In this document: piece by piece, positions 45,801 to 56,736 of the stretch
Layout: every line of letters begins with the position of its first letter
Numbering within the stretch: position 1 is the stretch's first letter
Source: Humulus lupulus
Taxonomy: Eukaryota > Streptophyta > Magnoliopsida > Rosales > Cannabaceae
Direction of reading: 5' to 3'
Assembly: GCF_963169125.1 (NCBI RefSeq)
Contig: NC_084793.1
Coordinates: 40,171,578-40,235,577 of the forward strand
Length of the DNA: 64,000 bases
Position numbers and translations under genes: made by a program
Notes under the pieces: generated by a model
What the model was told of the DNA's origin: nothing
Databases searched by the model: none
What the model saw: the letters and a program-made list of their open reading frames with translations, nothing else

Positions 45801-46060
45801 TTCAGTGCTTTCTTCCTGTTTTCGTCCAGTTGCCTTTGCTTTTGTTGCTTGGGGGGAAAACTTTTATCTATGTTTAGAGCATGGCTTGCTACATTCGGGC
45901 TTATCCCCACCATGTCGAAATGTGACCATGCGAAGACATCCTGGTTTTTCTTCAGAAAGCAAATTAATTGCTATTTTGTCTCATCTGGGAGGTGTTTCCC
46001 GACCTTCACCTTTCTCAAGGGTTCCGCTTCCTCGAGCTTAATTTCTTCGAGCTCTTCTAG
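42833..46060 (-). pseudogene. pol: Pol of Tat element E: RT, RNase H, archaeal-type RNase H, integrase
   Basis: One reading phase runs from about 46060 down to the stop at 42833. It is broken by TAG at 45971-45973, TAG at 44891-44893 and TGA at 43037-43039. RT: NPVLVPKPNGTWRTCINYSD, FMDAYSGYNQIPM, FGLKNAGATYQ, MEVYVDDMLVKSQ (45770-45360). RNase H I: LYLSTTEHAISAVLIREEE with VLTDQPLRQVL. RNase H II: LYVDALSNENGTGAGVIL, SDSQLVVNQILGEYQARG, NADALARLA (44560-44170). Integrase: HHCC ending CDKCQRF, then WGIDLIGSLP, VSDNGTQFDCD and QANGQVEAVNK, with a C-terminal GPYQIESVIRPGVYKL module. The enzyme set would copy and integrate the element. Confidence 0.92.
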
Positions 46061-46893
46061 AGGTTCGAGATCAACTTTCTCTCAATCCTCGGATCAATCT
46101 CCTCGTCGATTTCTAAGACCGTTCCATCCTTATTTTGTACGATAACGAGTGCCTGAGCACTCAATTGCTTCTTTCTTAAAGAGATGCTATAGCACTCTCG
46201 CCCTGCCAGTTGGTCCCCTTTTAATGTCCCGACTCCGCTAGGGGTCGGGAATTTAAGGGCCAGATGCCTTACCGATGAGACTGCCCCCAGCCCGACCAGG
46301 GCGGGTCTCCCGAGCAGCACATTGTAGTCGGATGGCAAGTCTACCACCACGAACTCCATTATCTTGGTCACCGAGACTGGATAGTCTCCCAAGGTCACGG
46401 GGAGCTCAATGGATCCCAGGTAGGCAGTTCCTTCTCCTGAAAAACCGTACAAAGTAGTTGCACATGCTTTCAGGTCGCGAAGGGAGAGTCCCATTTTCTC
46501 GAGGGTCGCTTTGTAAAGGATGTTGACTGAGCTCCCATTATCTATGAGAACTCGGTGGACTCTTTTGTTGGCGAGCTGAAGAGTAATAACCAGTGGATCG
46601 TGATGTGGGAACTGAACATGGGAGGCGTCCTCCTCGGTGAAGGTTATGGGTTGTGATTCAATCCTCTAGCTTTTAGGTGCCCTAGGTTCGGGTTCATAAG
46701 GAGACCCGTCCCCTGTCTTAAGCTCGTTAACATATCTCTTTTGGGCATTCTTGCCCCCTCCTGCGAGATGAGGCCCTCCTGAGATGGTTATTACGTCCTC
46801 TCCATCTATCGGTGGGGGTCTGTCTTCTTCCCGAGATCGGGAATTATTGTTTTGTGTCGTCGGAGGCAAGGCTACTCTCTGGCTCGCGGTAGT
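46057..46893 (-). pseudogene. Protease region of Tat element E
   Basis: In phase with gag. TAG at 46894-46896 ends the gag part and TAG at 46666-46668 falls between the linker and the protease. The core reads FTEEDASHVQFPHHDPLVIT, then VLIDNGSSVNILYK with the active site in the DNG form, and YNVLLGRPALVGLGAV (46625-46290). At 46057-46059 a stop follows a one-base deletion near 46070; the pol phase picks up at the same place without loss of similarity. Confidence 0.87.
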
Positions 46894-49032
46894 CTATCCA
46901 GTACTCTGGTTTTTGACATACTGTCGGAAGTAACCTCTCGAGATCAACCCTTCGATCTCGTCCTTCAGTTGTCGACATTCATCAGTTGTGTGTCCGGTGT
47001 CTCTGTGGAACCGGCAATACTTACTGGAATCCCTCTTGGATTTTTGATTTCTCATTGGGTCCGGACGCCTGAAGGGGACCTGGTTTTCATTAGCCAGGTA
47101 TATATTTTCCCGAGATTCGTTGAGCTCGGTGTGTACTTTATACACGGAGAAATACCTTTCTCCTTTCTTTTTCTTTCCTCCCTCAGCCTCGGGATTACTT
47201 CCTTCATTCTTTTTCCTCTTGGATGGGTTCTCCGAGGCAGGCTTTGATGCTGCTGGGTCCGCCGAGGTTGAGGCAGAGTTGATGTTTATCGTTGTAGTTT
47301 CAGACTGGGAGGTCGCTTTGAGCGTCGACCTCGATTCCTCTACATTGACAAACCTCTGCGCTTGTCTGTTAAACTCGGTTATCGACCTTACCGGTTTCCC
47401 TTGCATGTCTTCCCAAAGGGCACTTCCCGGTAATACACCAGCTCGGATAGCCATGAGGTGTCCACTGTCATCCACATCCCGAGCTCGGGCTACTTCCAGA
47501 TTGAATCTTGTTAAGTAACTCTTCAATGTTTCACCCGGTTGCTGCCGGACGTTAGTTAAGGTGGATGCTTCTGGTCTGACCCCTACCATTGCTCTGAACT
47601 GCTTCTTAAAGTCTTTGGACAACTGCTCCCATGAGGTTATTGAGTGTCTCTTATACTTTTCGAACCAACTTTTGGCAGGTCCTGCCAATGATGTTGGAAA
47701 CAACATGCACCTGAGCTCGTAATCCACGTTGTTGGCTCTCATGATAGTGTTGAACGTGCTCAGGTGACTACACGGGTCGGTCTTTCCTTCAAACGTAAGG
47801 ACGTGAGGAATTCGAAACCCTTGAGGAAATTGAGTGTCAGAAATATGGGGAGAAAACGGCTCGAGCTCCTCATCAGAGTCTTCATATCGATCATTTCCTC
47901 GTTCATTCTTTAAAAGCCTAAAAGCTCTTTCGAGCTGATCAATTCTTTCTTGGACTGGGTCAGGAGGTACTGTTTGGAATTGACTGTCATTGATCGTGAT
48001 TCCAGGCTCGCATCTCCGCGAGGGATCTCTACACCTATTCAAGCGATCCCTCAGGTCCGGATTTGTTTGATCTCCATTCCCCCGACTCTGATTCAGATGA
48101 TTGCGCAGGTCGGGACGTTTCTTGCGACTCCCAGTATTCTTACGACCTCGGTCATGTTTGCTGACGGACCTGGTCTCTCCGGATTCGTCACTGGTGAGAC
48201 TCATTGCTCGGTTGTTTCGCGATGGATTTTTTCCACGTCACCTCGTCTCCGCGGTGTGAGACCGAGACGTTTGACTTCTCTCAGATGGAGCGCCTCTCCG
48301 CTCCTGGAAAGTCTCCCTGTTTCCTTGTCCATCCCCTACACGCCCTTGATCCTGATCTCGAACAGGTTGAGCGTTTCTGCGGGGCGGTGAAGGATATCTT
48401 ATGGGTGACGGAGGGAACCGTATAGGCGACGGTGGCTGCCACCCTTGTCGCGGCCTAGAGGGTCCAGAATTTGCCCGAGATGGGTCAGTCACGTTCGGTG
48501 CGCTCCCACGTACCTGAGTCTGAGCCTCTGCAGGGGTTCGGTTATTCTCAGTTCCTGCAGGCACTTCCACAGGCGGGTTAGGCGGGACCCGAGCTCGGGT
48601 ACTCCTCTGAGGCCTAGGAGGAGCAGATGGCTCTGCTGGCGCCGAAGGTTGAGTCGCCCTCCTTGTGGCAGCATCCTTTCGTGAACGCCCACGGGGTCTC
48701 CGGGGAGGAACATGCACGTCCCTTGGAGGAGGGACTTGGTTTTCGCGCGGAGGCGGGGGCTGAGCCACCAGCGCCTCTGCGGCTATCCTAGTCAACTCCT
48801 CATTCCGTTTATTGGCCTCTGCCAACAGCTGTTTCAATTGCCGGTTTTCCAGTTCTACAATAGGAACGTAACGCTCAGGATTGTAGTACATATCCTCATC
48901 CTTTGGTGGAGGCGGTGGTCCTCGGGAATCAGAGGACCCACTTCTCACCTCAGCATCCGGGTTCTCCATTGGTTGTTTTCCAGGACGTCGTGGGTAGTTT
49001 TCATCAGGGGTGTTCTGATTGTTTGTGGCCAT
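46894..49032 (-). pseudogene. gag: Gag of Tat element E, one internal nonsense codon
   Basis: It starts at ATG 49032, 27 bases inside the primer site. One phase runs to TAG 46894-46896, broken only by TGA 48238-48240 in the Arg/Pro-rich N-terminal third; the change from CGA to TGA would explain it. The capsid core (47840-47280) has IPHVLTFEGKTDPCSHLSTF, AGPAKSWFEKYKRHSITSW and NVRQQPGETLKSYLTRFN. The C-terminus has a CX2HX4HX4C zinc motif, CRFHRDTGHTTDEC, followed by RQLKDEIEGLI (47020-46940). Gag assembles the particle and binds element RNA. Confidence 0.9.
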
Positions 49033-49058
49033 GATTTTCTCAGGGATGGACGCTTAAG

Positions 49059-49078
49059 GCTCTCAATGAAAGCACCAA
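49059..49078 (-). other. Primer binding site of Tat element E
   Basis: On the minus strand it reads TTGGTGCTTTCATTGAGAGC, two bases from the LTR end (49081). It is identical to the site at 27864-27883 in element G. Confidence 0.65.
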
Positions 49079-49080
49079 AC

Positions 49081-49880
49081 TGTTGACGTCGTTTTTCATC
49101 AAACAGTGAAAGAAGAGCACATAAACGATAGTTAATAATGGCCAATTGAAATAAAAAAAATGTAAACACACGATTTTTACGTGGTTCAGCAGTTAAATCT
49201 GCCTAGTCCACGAGTCTTTGTTATTAAACTCAAGATTCTCTCTAGGAATTCTTTAAGAATGAATTCTCCAGAGTTTTCTCTCAAGGATCAGAATTTCGGT
49301 CCTTTACAATGATGCATGGCCTCTCTATTTATAGAGAAGGCTGCAGAATACTATCTCACATATTTTGGGTAGTTACTCTTTTTGTATAAATCAAATAAAA
49401 GGCTTTAAATGCCTATATTCAGATATAAAAGGAAACGTCCCCTGAAGACCAGGAGACGTATAACTGACCAAATAATATCCCACGATTCTAGGGGATTTAC
49501 AATAATAAATGAGGATTACATCTCATATTTATAACACTTGTAGATATTCAAGATGGTTATCGCATATCTCTAAGGCTTTAGCCTCCCAGGTTTCCCGTCA
49601 TCTATCGAGCTAGGAACATCTCCCGAGGCCACATGGCTTTCGAGATCGTACGTGCGTCGAGCTCGGGACCCCTGATCCGAAGTCGTCCCTGAAGATGAGT
49701 GTGTTCCCAGAGCTGTCTTCCGAGATCATGAATACTTCGAGCTCACCATACTCGAGGTCGTCTATATCCTGTAAGCTCGACATACAATCCTGGAGCATGT
49801 TTCCAACCTTACGAGTCCACTTATTTACGAATCCAACTTTCGAGGTCATATTTAACACGGCTCGAAATCTGGGTGTAACA
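49081..49880 (-). repeat. 5' LTR of Tat element E
   Basis: 800 bp, collinear with 37042-37841. The minus-strand TATA box lies at 49325-49336. U3 on the minus strand is rich in CTCGAA/TTCGAG hexamers. As the upstream LTR it would be the promoter for gag-pol; gag begins 49 bp beyond it. Confidence 0.92.
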
Positions 49881-49885
49881 CTACC

Positions 49886-50300
49886 CTAGGTACTCCGCAA
49901 CAAAATGGTGTGGCGGAAAGCCGGAACATAACTTTATTGGAAATGGTTCGATGCATGATTAGTTACTCAACTCTACCAACTTCGTTCTGGGGTCATGCAA
50001 TTGAAACTGCGAATGACATTCTCAATGCTCTGCCGTCTAAATCAATCCCCAATACACCTTTAGAACACTGGAATGGTTGTGAACCTAGTTTACGTCATTA
50101 TAGAATTTGGGGGTGTCCTGCCCACGTCCTGAGGAAAAAGAAAGGAAAGCTAGAACCGCGAACTGAACTTTGCATGTTTGTTGGCTATCCTAAAGGTTCT
50201 CGGGGTGGACTTTTCTATAGTCATTCAGAAAAGAAAGTGTTTACTTCTACGAATGCTATTTTTCTGGAAAATGACTATGTCCCAAAACTTCAAACCACGT
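49886..50300 (+). pseudogene. Copia integrase core, C-terminal part
   Basis: It resumes the copia frame after element E: PGTPQQNGVAESRNITLLEM contains the catalytic glutamate, followed by SFWGHAIETANDILNALPSK, IWGCPAHVL and ELCMFVGYPKGSRGGLFY, all standard copia integrase C-terminal blocks. The frame stays open to a TAG at 50300-50302; the RT part continues in another frame (50178-50621) after a shift near 50280. Confidence 0.88.
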
Positions 50301-51966
50301 AGCAAAGTAGTTTTAGAGGAGATGGTTAAAAAATTGACTCCAACCAATGTTCCATTGTCATCAACGCGAGTTGATGATGAAATTTCCACTCTTCATGTCC
50401 AACCGACGCAAGTCGATTTAAATGAAGAAAGAACCACTGTTTCTGAGCAAACCGTCACGGAGCCTCGTTGTAGTGGGAGGGTTTCTAGGAACCCAGTTCG
50501 CTATGGTTTGGATGGTGAAACCAATATGGTTGTTGGTAACACTAGTGATGATGATCCGTTGTCTTTCAAACAGGAAATGACTAGCCATGAAAAGGAACTA
50601 TGGCTCGAAGCCATGAAATAGGAAATGGAGTCCATGTACTCAAATTTCATCTGGGATCTTGTGGAAGCACCTAGTGACTTTAGGGCCATTGAGTGCAAGT
50701 GGATTTACAAGAAGAAACGAGGTGTTGATGGAAATATCGAGACTTATAAAGCTCGATTAGTGGAAAAGGGTTATACCTAGAGAGATGGCGTGGACTATGA
50801 GGAAACTTTTAGTTCGGTAGCCATGCTCAAGTCCATTCGCATCCTCCTATTCATAGCAGCCGCTCTCAACTATGAGATCTGGAAAATGGACGTTAAGACA
50901 ACTTTTCTTAATGGAAAGCTTGACGAAGTCATTTATATGGATCAACCAGAAGGATTTAAAGTAGCTGGATAAGAAAGAAAAGTTTGCAAGTTGAATAGGT
51001 GTATTTATGGACTTAAGCAAGCTTCTCATTCCTGGAACCTTAGGTTTGATGAAATAATCAAAACCTATGACTTTGAACAAAATATTGATGAGCCTTGTGT
51101 TTACCAACTAAAGGAAAATCAAATAGTGGTATTCCTGGTTCTTTATGTAGATGATATCTTACTCATTGGAAACAATGTTAAGAAATTGTCAGATGTGAAG
51201 AATTGGCTGAGCACTCAATTCTAGATGAAGGATTTGGGTGAAGCAAGTTATGTTCTAGGTGTTTAGATCATCAGGGATAGAAAGAACATACTCTTAGCTC
51301 TATCTCAAGCGGCTTACATAGATAAAGTGCTTGAACGTTTCTCAATGAAAAATTCCAAGAAATCACGCTTACCGTCCCTCCATGGAGTTCATCTTTGAAA
51401 GAAGCAGTCTCCCCAGACTCCTGAAGAGGAAGATGCAATGAGAAAAGTTCCTTACGCATCTGTAGTTGGAAGTTTGATGTATCCTATGTTGTGTACTAGA
51501 CCAGATATCTGCTATGCAATGTGAGTATTGAGCAAGTATCAGTCAAACCCAGGACCAGAACATTGGATAGCAGTTAAGCATATCCTGAAGTATTTAAGGC
51601 GGACTAGGGATTATATGTTAGTTTACAAAGGTAGTGTTCTGAGCCCTGTAGGCTACACCGATTCAAATTTTCAGACTGATGTCGATGACAGGAAGTCTAC
51701 TTCTGGAATGGTGTTTACTCATTGGGGGTGGAGCTGTGATATGGAGAAGCATGAAGCAGTCTGCAATCTCAGATTCCACCATGGAGGCTGAGTACATAGC
51801 CGCGTTAGAAGAAGCTAAGGAAATAGTCTGGCTAAAGAACTTCTATTCGGATCTTGGTGTTATTCCAGAAATGGATAAACCGCTTGTGTTGTTTTGTGAC
51901 AATACAGGAGCGATAGCCAACTCGAAAGAACCTCGTAGTCACAAAAGGAGTAAGCATATAGAAATG
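50301..51966 (+). pseudogene. Copia reverse transcriptase and RNase H, many stops
   Basis: In order: KWIYKKKRGVDGNIETYKAR, ETFSSVAMLKSIRILLFIAA, MDVKTTFLNGKLDEVIYMDQ, CIYGLKQASHSWNLRFDE, and the catalytic LVLYVDDILLIGNN near 51140-51180. RNase H follows with GYTDSNFQTDVDDRKSTSG, then a shift to the frame reading DSTMEAEYIAALEEAKEIVW and CDNTGAIANSKEPRSHKRSK. At least six in-frame stops lie between 50600 and 51530. The coding region is lost after KHIEM at 51966, where the inverted LTR begins; in intact relatives about 60 more residues follow. Confidence 0.9.
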
Positions 51967-53824
51967 TGTTGGGAAAACTTATACAGGTTCTTTATTTATT
52001 TTCATGTAGATCTAATATTAAACAAATTAATATGAGATAACCTAGAACATATTTCTAAAATTGAATTCAAAGAGAAATAATGATAAGAATACTTACAGTA
52101 TACGCAACGGAATAAATGAGTCATTCCTTCAGTTTCTCTAACCCTTGTATCCTTTCTGTCGCAGAGTATTATCAAGAAACTGAACCGATCTTCAATTTTC
52201 TTCACAGTCTTCCAAAGTATCCGTAGAATCACCTAGAATAGAGTGGGAAATTCTCAACACATGAGATAGATACAGAGAGAATAAGAGAAAAGAATAATAA
52301 GAGGCTTAGAAAATGATTTGTGTCTAGAGATAATCTAAAAAACTATCAAAAACTTGTGTTTTTGACTTCTCAACTTATGTTTTCATCTCTCACTTAGCAC
52401 TCCTTTTATAGACTCAATTAGGTCATTTATATCAATTAAAAAATCAATAAAATAATAGCCAATTAACAGCCCTAGGTTGAAATTATCATGGACTTTAGGC
52501 CCATGAAATTTCCCATTTGATTATAAGCCCATCGGACTTAAAATCAAGGTCTGTATTATTTTCTATTGATTTAATTAATTAAATAATTTATCAAATTAAT
52601 TATTTATAATTTGAACCTTGATTTAAACTTATTTATTAATTTAGATACCAATTTATCTTCATTAATAAATCTGCCATAATTTCTCTTTTCTTCTCAAAAT
52701 TTCATAACTCTGTGAAACTATCCAAAATTGACCTGGTCAACTATGATCATTCTAATTGATAATTAAATCAATTAATTGAGACTATCTAGATGATTTTATC
52801 CAAGGCACAATGGGGACCACAGGCCTATGAAATCAATCTCCAATAAGTTATCATAAATCTAACAAATAAATTTACTAACTTATTAATTCCTCGTGACTCC
52901 ATTAAAGACTCGGAATTGCACTCTTGAATTCATAGAACGCTCTATAAAAAATATAGATACGCTATTAATTATCCATTGTTACAACCATAATTGTCACTCA
53001 ATCCTCTATAGATGGTCTACAATGATATGGGACTAAAATACTGTTTTACCCCTTATTGTATTTTATCTTTAAAACACTTAGTTCCTTGTAAATGATATTT
53101 CAGTAAACTAATATTAATTATTGAAATGAGATATCTATCATTTAACACCTTGAACCAAACTAAAAGGAAACCATCGTTTCTCTTCTTCATCAGAAGCTAT
53201 AGATGTTCATATCTATGATTTACACTCCCACTCAATTATACCACCGAGTTCCCAAGATGTAAGTATGGGCTAGTCCGTAGGGTAAGCTGGTAACGAACAA
53301 GTCAAAGAGCTCAAATAATACAATCAGTTAGAATACTAACAACTCAGAATTGAGATTGAATTGACTTGTGGTCAACTATATGATATGACTAGAATAGATA
53401 ATAACGGTATGTTTACTTATCCTATCAACTGTCAATATCGGTCCAGTCTGATGTAACAAATACATCCGATCTTATCTACTTTGCTAATGTTCTGGAAAGA
53501 ACATAACACCACAATGTGTAAGTAGAACATATCGTAGATTGTCAAGTCAGTGTAAATCATGGCATTGACTAATCTTAGGACTAACTTATTTTGAACATAT
53601 AATCATATTTATATTCCACTGTGATTATATCACTATAAATATGATTAGCTATATGCTCGAGATTTAATAGAAGTTTATATTAAACAAATAATCATGAAAA
53701 TAAAACATGTGCGCAAAGTGATTGACCAAGTCAAAAAATGATTTCTATTCTTTTATTGATAATAAATGAGATTACAAAGAAATTGAGTTTTATTATTTTA
53801 TTGATTTCTATTCTATTTCTATTC
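51967..53824 (-). repeat. Inverted copia LTR at the right end of the copia element
   Basis: On the plus strand it begins TGTTGGGAAAACTT, the reverse complement of the LTR 3' end, and runs through to GATTACAAAGAAATTGAG (about 53790), the reverse complement of LTR positions 28735-28760. It is thus an LTR of the same family as 28718-30559 but in the opposite orientation. Its far end is scrambled: an AT-rich partial duplication (53790-53824) replaces the terminal 35 bases. It joins copia RNase H at one side with no spacer. Confidence 0.85.
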
Positions 53825-53849
53825 TTTTATGCCCTAATTAAAACCCAAT
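53825..53849 (+). repeat. 25-bp fragment of the copia LTR start in direct orientation
   Basis: Identical to 28726-28750 (from TTTTATGCCC to AAAACCCAAT), in the same orientation as the 5' LTR and opposite to the inverted LTR beside it. It directly abuts Tat gag sequence at 53850. It is either a flipped end of the inverted LTR or the last trace of the original plus-strand LTR. Confidence 0.75.
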
Positions 53850-54170
53850 GAGTGCCGCCAAATCAAGGATGAGATCGAAAACCTCATAAACTGGAGCACC
53901 TACACCAGTATACTCGGGATGGAGCATGCTAGGCTCAGGCCCTAGCCCCAGTAACATCCGCGCAATCTGCAACCCCAAAGGCTCCGGGTACGGTGCTCGA
54001 ATCTTCGCAACAGCAGATAGTCCATAGACCTCCCCCAGTGAATGGGCGTGTGGGGACCATCTCTGGAGGACCCCAATTGGGGGGCACCTCCTGAGGTTCG
54101 TAGAATAGGTATGCGTGGGCCTTAAACCATGATGATGAGGTGTTGGCATCAGCTCAATTTCTTCTATCCT
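53850..54170 (+). pseudogene. gag: C-terminal scrap of a Tat gag (element G)
   Basis: The first 45 bases encode ECRQIKDEIENLINW, the block that follows the zinc motif in element E gag (ECRQLKDEIEGLI). After this the frame is broken by stops and shifts, with Gln/Pro-rich scraps. It connects to the protease at 54180. Confidence 0.7.
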
Positions 54171-54870
54171 AGATGTTAAGGATGACCGACAAGGTCATCA
54201 CATTCTCTGAGGACAATGCTTGGAGAGTGCACTTTCCTCACCACGATCCTTTGGTGATCGAGAGCCAGGTTTCCAATAAGATGGTGGCTTGGATCCTAGT
54301 GGACAACGGGAGTTTATTGAACATCCTATTCAAGTTAGCCTACCAGAAGATCGGGTTGACCACAAGTGACTTGTCCCTATGCACTCAACTCTATATGGGT
54401 TCTCAGGGGAAGGTCTCATATTGATGGGCCAATTCAAGCTGCCCGTGGTGCTTGGAGAGGTGCCATGCCAAGATTTTAAGTATTGCACCTTCGTAGTGGT
54501 GGACTGATCCTCGGCGTATAACGCGATCTTGAGGCGTCTGGCCTTAGTGGAGTTCGGGGCAGTCACCTCCATTCGGCATCTGTGCATGAAGTTCCTGATG
54601 AAGTCGGGGATTGAAAAAGTCTAAGGAGACCAAAAAGAGGTGAGGCAATGCTACAATGTGTCCTTCAGGCAACCAGTAATGGTGGTCGAGGTGTTGGCTA
54701 CCGAGCAGCCTCTTCCTGAGGAGGTGGAGGTGCATGCTGTTCTGGTTGATGAAATCAACGAGTTGGACCCGCGGGTTCAGGAAGATAGGGCTATTGAGCC
54801 TATGGAGGAAGTCAAGGAAGTGGCCCTCAATGCTTCCATCCTCGAAAGGAAGACAAAGGTTGGGTAGAAT
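54171..54870 (+). pseudogene. Protease region of Tat element G
   Basis: Open frame 54173-54424: ITFSEDNAWRVHFPHHDPLV, then WILVDNGSLLNILFKLAYQK with the DNG active site as in element E. Later parts in other frames include YNAILRR-type sequence and, at 54640-54867, RQCYNVSFRQPVMVVEVLAT then a Glu-rich linker. Several stops and shifts. Confidence 0.75.
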
Positions 54871-55402
54871 CTAAAGGCAGAAGTCCGAGAAGCACTGATG
54901 GGTTTTCTCCTGGGAAATCATGATGTTTTTTCCTTGTCTCACTCTGACATGACTGGGATTAACCCAAATATCATTTGTCATGCCTTGAATGTCGATCCGA
55001 ACATCGGTCCAATTCAGCAAAAGTAGAGAACGTTTGACCAGACTGGGGCAGAAGCCTTAAAGGCGGAGGTAGACAAGCTACTCGCAAACATATTCATTTG
55101 GGACGCCCAATACCCCAAGTGGGTATCTAATTCGGTCCTCGTGCCCAAGACAAATGGCACCTAGAGGACATGCATAAACTTCTCTGACCTTAACAAGGCT
55201 TGCCCTAAAGACTATTTCCCGATGCCAAAAATAGATCAGATGGTCGACGCCACCTCCGGGTACGAGCTCTTGTCCTTCATGGACGCGTACTCGGACTATT
55301 AGCAGATTTCCATGCATGTCGCGGATCAAGAACACACTAGCTTTTGAATTGATAAAGGAGTTTACTGCTATAAAGTGATGCCCTTTGGGCTAAAGAAAAA
55401 GG
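54871..55402 (+). pseudogene. Partial reverse transcriptase of Tat element G, breaking off in the palm
   Basis: The reading phase contains WVSNSVLVPKTNGT, RTCINFSDLNKACPKDYFPM, FMDAYSDY and VYCYKVMPFGLK, with at least four stops. Right after FGLK the similarity ends at about 55400. The catalytic YVDD part is missing; what follows is gag sequence of a second Tat element. Confidence 0.8.
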
Positions 55403-56005
55403 CATGAAGGAAGAAAAAGGCATAAACCATCTGACCACTATTAAGGCAGGAAAGAATAACGCAAACCCTTAGGGCAGAAATGGGGGCAACGGTAAGAAGA
55501 GGAGTACCTCAGGGGCTGAGCAGAGTGGAGAAAAGAAGGCTAAATCAGCACTAACCTACAAACAGCCTAAGCATCAGCCCTACCAGCCCAGGTTCACCAA
55601 CTATACTGTCCTGACTACATCAAGGGCTGAGATTTACTTGGCAACATACCAGGAGGTGCCATACCGAACGCCACCACCCTTACACTCAGAAGGAAAGATA
55701 GACAAGAACAAGTTTTGTCATTTCCATAATGACTATGGGCACGACACAAATGGTACTAACAGTTGAAGGATGAGATAGAGTTTCTCCTTTGATCAGGAAA
55801 ACTCTCGAGATACCGAGTCTAGATCAAAACCCTAAGCAGGAATCCAGAGTTCCGAAGGCAAAGGAGTCCACCACTGGAGCCAGCAGCCGTGGACTTCACA
55901 TTGGATACCATATGTGGGGGGTCCCACATAGCAGGCAAAAATAACAATTCTCTTGAGCGATATGCAAGAAACCTAAGACATGAGGTAGGGGAGTCTTCCT
56001 AGTAC
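55403..56005 (+). pseudogene. gag: Gag C-terminus of a second Tat element (H)
   Basis: It contains a Lys/Gly/Asn-rich stretch, then RFTNYTVLTTSRAEIYLATY and KFCHFHNDYGHDTN, the beginning of the CX2HX4HX4C motif. The final cysteine region is destroyed by a shift near 55760; KDEIEFLL-type sequence follows in another frame. Further stops precede the protease. Confidence 0.75.
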
Positions 56006-56736
56006 ATGGCAGTCGAGGAACGGTCTCCAAAAATTATGAAGTATGAAAGTGAAACTCTCACTTTTACGGAGGATGACGCTAGGCATGTGAGATACCCCCA
56101 CAATGACCCTTTGGTCCTTACCATCCAAATTGCCAATGCCCGAGTGAAGAGATGCTTGGTGGATACGGGAAGCTTAGTAGATATCATCTACAAATCATCC
56201 CTCGAGAAGATGAAGCTCACATTCAAGGACTTGACACCTTGTTCCCAAGTGATATATGGGTTCATGGGAGAATGCCTAGCACCAGTTGGAACTATTAGAC
56301 TATCGGTCACGATGAGGGATACCCCTAGGCATGAGACTGTCATGACAGAGTTCCTGGTGGTAGATTGCTCATCGACTTACAACGTAGTGCTCGCGAGACC
56401 CCTCCTGATGGCATTACACGCAACAGTGTCTTTCTGACATCTGTCTTTGAAGTTCCCCACAAGCGCAGAGCAAGGATGCGTACATGGTAACCAAAGGGAG
56501 GCACGAGAATGCTATAATGCGTCAGTGGTCAAGGCAAAGAAAGGACCATGCGTAAACAACATAGTAGTAACTTGCTGCGAAGGCAAGGAAGGAATTGATG
56601 AGGTTGTCAACATGGAAGTTGACGTTGAAAGAAACACTCTACTGGAGCGGGGGCTCCTTCTAATGAAGATTTGTTATTATAGCAAGTTTCCCAAAGCGAG
56701 GGAAACGACATCGATCCTCGCTTTGGGGATGACGTC
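56006..56736 (+). pseudogene. Protease region of Tat element H
   Basis: The frame 56006-56437 carries ETLTFTEDDARHVRYPHNDP, the active site CLVDTGSLVDIIYKSSLEKM (DTG form) and a VVDCSSTYNVVLARPLLMAL block. A stop at 56435-56437 is followed by KFPTSAEQGCVHGNQREARE (56447 onward). It is laid out like the protease of E, but better preserved than that of G. Confidence 0.82.

Larger units (their letters stand above)
37042..49880 (-). mobile_element. Nearly complete Tat-lineage Ty3/gypsy retrotransposon E
   Basis: 12,839 bp flanked by CTACC (37037-37041 and 49881-49885). Two 800-bp LTRs differ at about 14 sites by eye (roughly 98% identity), so it is the youngest element here. In minus-strand order: 5' LTR 49081-49880, primer site, gag, protease, RT, RNase H, a second (archaeal-type) RNase H, integrase, a 72-bp tandem array, an antisense multi-exon ORF and the 3' LTR 37042-37841. 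The dual RNase H and the antisense ORF are marks of the Tat lineage. The coding regions contain only a handful of stops and one frameshift. Confidence 0.93.
28718..53849 (+). mobile_element. Ty1/copia retrotransposon, interrupted twice, with an inverted LTR at its right end
   Basis: Own parts: LTR 28718-30559, primer site, leader, gag-protease (about 32885-33775), GAG-pre-integrase (to 34088), integrase (36713-37041 and 49886-50300), RT-RNase H (50300-51966) and an inverted LTR (51967-53824). Insertions are solo LTR 34089-36707 and Tat element E 37042-49880. The domain order protease-integrase-RT-RNase H is diagnostic of copia. The coding sequence carries many stops and several shifts, so this copy is dead. 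The expected 3' LTR in the plus orientation is missing. Confidence 0.85.

Noticed and set aside
51962..53853. AATG on both sides of the inverted copia LTR as a target site duplication
   Set aside because: The sequences outside the two AATG words belong to different elements (copia RNase H and Tat gag), so they cannot be the two halves of one insertion site.
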